From NCBI RefSeq assembly GCF_041146395.1, contig NC_090989.1:281200343-281264342 (forward strand): 64,000 bases of DNA, given 5' to 3'. Below, piece by piece: positions 24,176 through 64,000 of this stretch. This DNA is from Eulemur rufifrons. Its lineage: Eukaryota; Chordata; Mammalia; Primates; Lemuridae. Each line of letters opens with the position of its first letter. Position 1 is the stretch's first letter. Under the pieces are notes generated by a model that saw only the letters and a program-made list of their open reading frames with translations, did no database searches and was not told the origin of the DNA. A program made the translations under genes and the position numbers.

Positions 24176-24183
24176 GGCCGGCA

Positions 24184-62645
<38,462 letters not shown>

Positions 62646-63204
62646 GTGGGTCCGCTCTCTGGAGTTCAGATCTCTCACCCAAAAAAGTTAGAAAGTGCTA
62701 CACGGGCTCGCAGGGCAGCACCACAGAGCAGTGACCCCTCCCAAGTCACATTGGAAACCAGCGGCTTCTCTACATCTGCCTCTTTTGCCTACTAGTTTAT
62801 TACCCTCCTCCCTTTATTATCCCAGAATCCAGATTGTCTTCACACAGTGAGTTTCTAACCAGTTAAACTATTTGGGTAAATACCATGCAGATTGCCAAGT
62901 TTCAAACAATCAAGTGTACTTATTATAATGTAAAACTATATTCAATGAAATCTAATCTTAGCGTTAGGAAGCACTTCAGAATCCTCAAGTCCTAAAGCTG
63001 TCTGCGTGCGCTCGATTTCCTGCACATCTTTGGAATGTGAGCAGCTGCATTGTTAGCATCTCCTTGTGAGCACCAAAACTTCCACTGGCCCCATTGTGAC
63101 TTGCCTTGGGGGAGCCTCTGTAACTGATGGTGGATTGGCAATGTCCTCCGAGTATGTGGCACTGAGAAAAACTTGAGAATAAGCAGAGCTGAAGAATAGA
63201 AACG

Positions 63205-63320
63205 CTAGATGGGAAATTGTAGTCCCAGCTCTGCCACTAGCTATGCGACCTTGGACAAGCCTCCAGACTTCTCTGGGCCCAGTTTTCTCAGCAGCACACT
63301 GAGGGGTTTGCACCAGAACG
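63205..63320 (+). mobile_element. MIR SINE, intron 11
   Basis: 'tgtagtcccagctctgccac', 'gcgaccttggacaagcctcc' and 'gggcccagttttctcagcag' give a forward MIR. Confidence 0.75.
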
Positions 63321-63344
63321 TGCTCCCCACATGATCCCCAAAGA

Positions 63345-63475
63345 GCCATCTGGAGGTACTTGCTAAGATTACAAATTTGTAGGCCCCCACCCCAGATCTA
63401 CTGAATCAGAATATCCACTGGAAGATCTTGGGTTTTAACTAGAGTCCCAGGCAATTCTTGGGATTGTATAAGTTC
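63345..63475 (+). mobile_element. MER5A-like hAT DNA transposon fragment
   Basis: 'taggcccccaccccagatct', 'actgaatcagaatatccact' and 'agtcccaggcaattcttggg' match the interior of MER5A-type elements. Confidence 0.6.
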
Positions 63476-64000
63476 GGAAAAGCCACTAAATGATTTCTGA
63501 CATCATTTTTTATAGTAAGAGTTTATGAACCTTGTGCTGCAGAGACTCTAAGATGTTTGGGAGAGAGCCTTGTCCTCAAGATCCATAGAAAGTTGGCCAA
63601 CCGCGCGCGTGTGTTTGTGTGTTTTAACATAAATCCTTAAAATTGCCTTGTTTACTTGTCAGTTGTCTCTCATAAAAGCAGAGTGCAGGGAAAAAGCACT
63701 TCAATTATCTCAGCTTTCTGCTGGTTCAGATTCTGGGTAGATGTTCAGTTTACTCTTAATCGACAGGAGGAGGTTTTGACAAACTTTCTTTACTGTGTTG
63801 AAAACTTGTTGAGCTCATCCCTTCCATGAACTGTCTCTTGGCTGGACCAAGTTTGCCCTCAATATTTAAAAGATTTTAAATACCGGAGCTCTAAAGTGAC
63901 TCAGAGGACAGAGGCTGGAATGAGATTTGTTACCCTCTGAATGAAAGGAATCTCCTTCTGTTAGGTGTGAGATTTAGGCTTTACAGTGTGCTGGGTGAGC

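Larger units (their letters stand above)
62646..64000 (+). other. FUBP3: Intron 11, 5' part
   Basis: At least 1,355 bp, running off the window. It contains a MIR and a MER5A-like fragment and no further coding exon. Confidence 0.85.

Noticed and set aside
62646..64000. A twelfth coding exon before the right edge
   Set aside because: I searched for the KH3-KH4 linker (starting ERDGFGG in the family, as I recall it) and found no matching frame with an acceptor.

Overview
This is a mammalian nuclear window, from a strepsirrhine primate and most likely a lemur. The evidence is a large set of dimeric Alu (7SL-derived) SINEs of the form common in lemur genomes, plus a short antisense L1 3' end (about 17623-17835) of the type seen in strepsirrhines. 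The species call is inference from repeats. No bacterial, plasmid or phage features are present.

One protein-coding gene is recognisable: FUBP3 (far upstream element-binding protein 3), on the + strand. A CpG-island promoter lies at about 23.56-24.6 kb. Eleven coding exons run from the ATG at 24184 to 62645. They join in frame without error to give exactly 325 codons (975 nt): the N-terminal region, KH domains 1 and 2, and KH3. The remaining exons (KH4 and the C-terminal tyrosine-rich tail, about 43% of the roughly 572-residue family protein) lie beyond the right edge. Introns 1 and 2 are long (12.7 and 12.4 kb); later introns are 0.4-2.4 kb.

Positions 1-23.5 kb are intergenic and I see no supported gene there. 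The region is made of ancient repeats (MIR, L1M-type fragments, MLT1/MaLR-like LTRs) with younger Alus inserted on top. Several insertions are nested, and many Alus still have readable target-site duplications. In human 9q34 the gene upstream of FUBP3 is ASS1, so this is probably the ASS1-FUBP3 interval.

The introns carry further Alus, MIRs, an L2 split by an Alu, hAT- and Tigger-type DNA transposon relics, L1 fragments and microsatellites. The most useful leads concern FUBP3 RNA processing: a NAGNAG acceptor at the 34-nt exon 3 with a donor-like sequence directly behind it; a duplicated acceptor motif 14 nt apart at exon 10, with an Alu tail about 50 nt upstream and a non-standard donor; a candidate alternative last exon in intron 2; and a CpG-enriched island in intron 3. 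I found no new multigene system.
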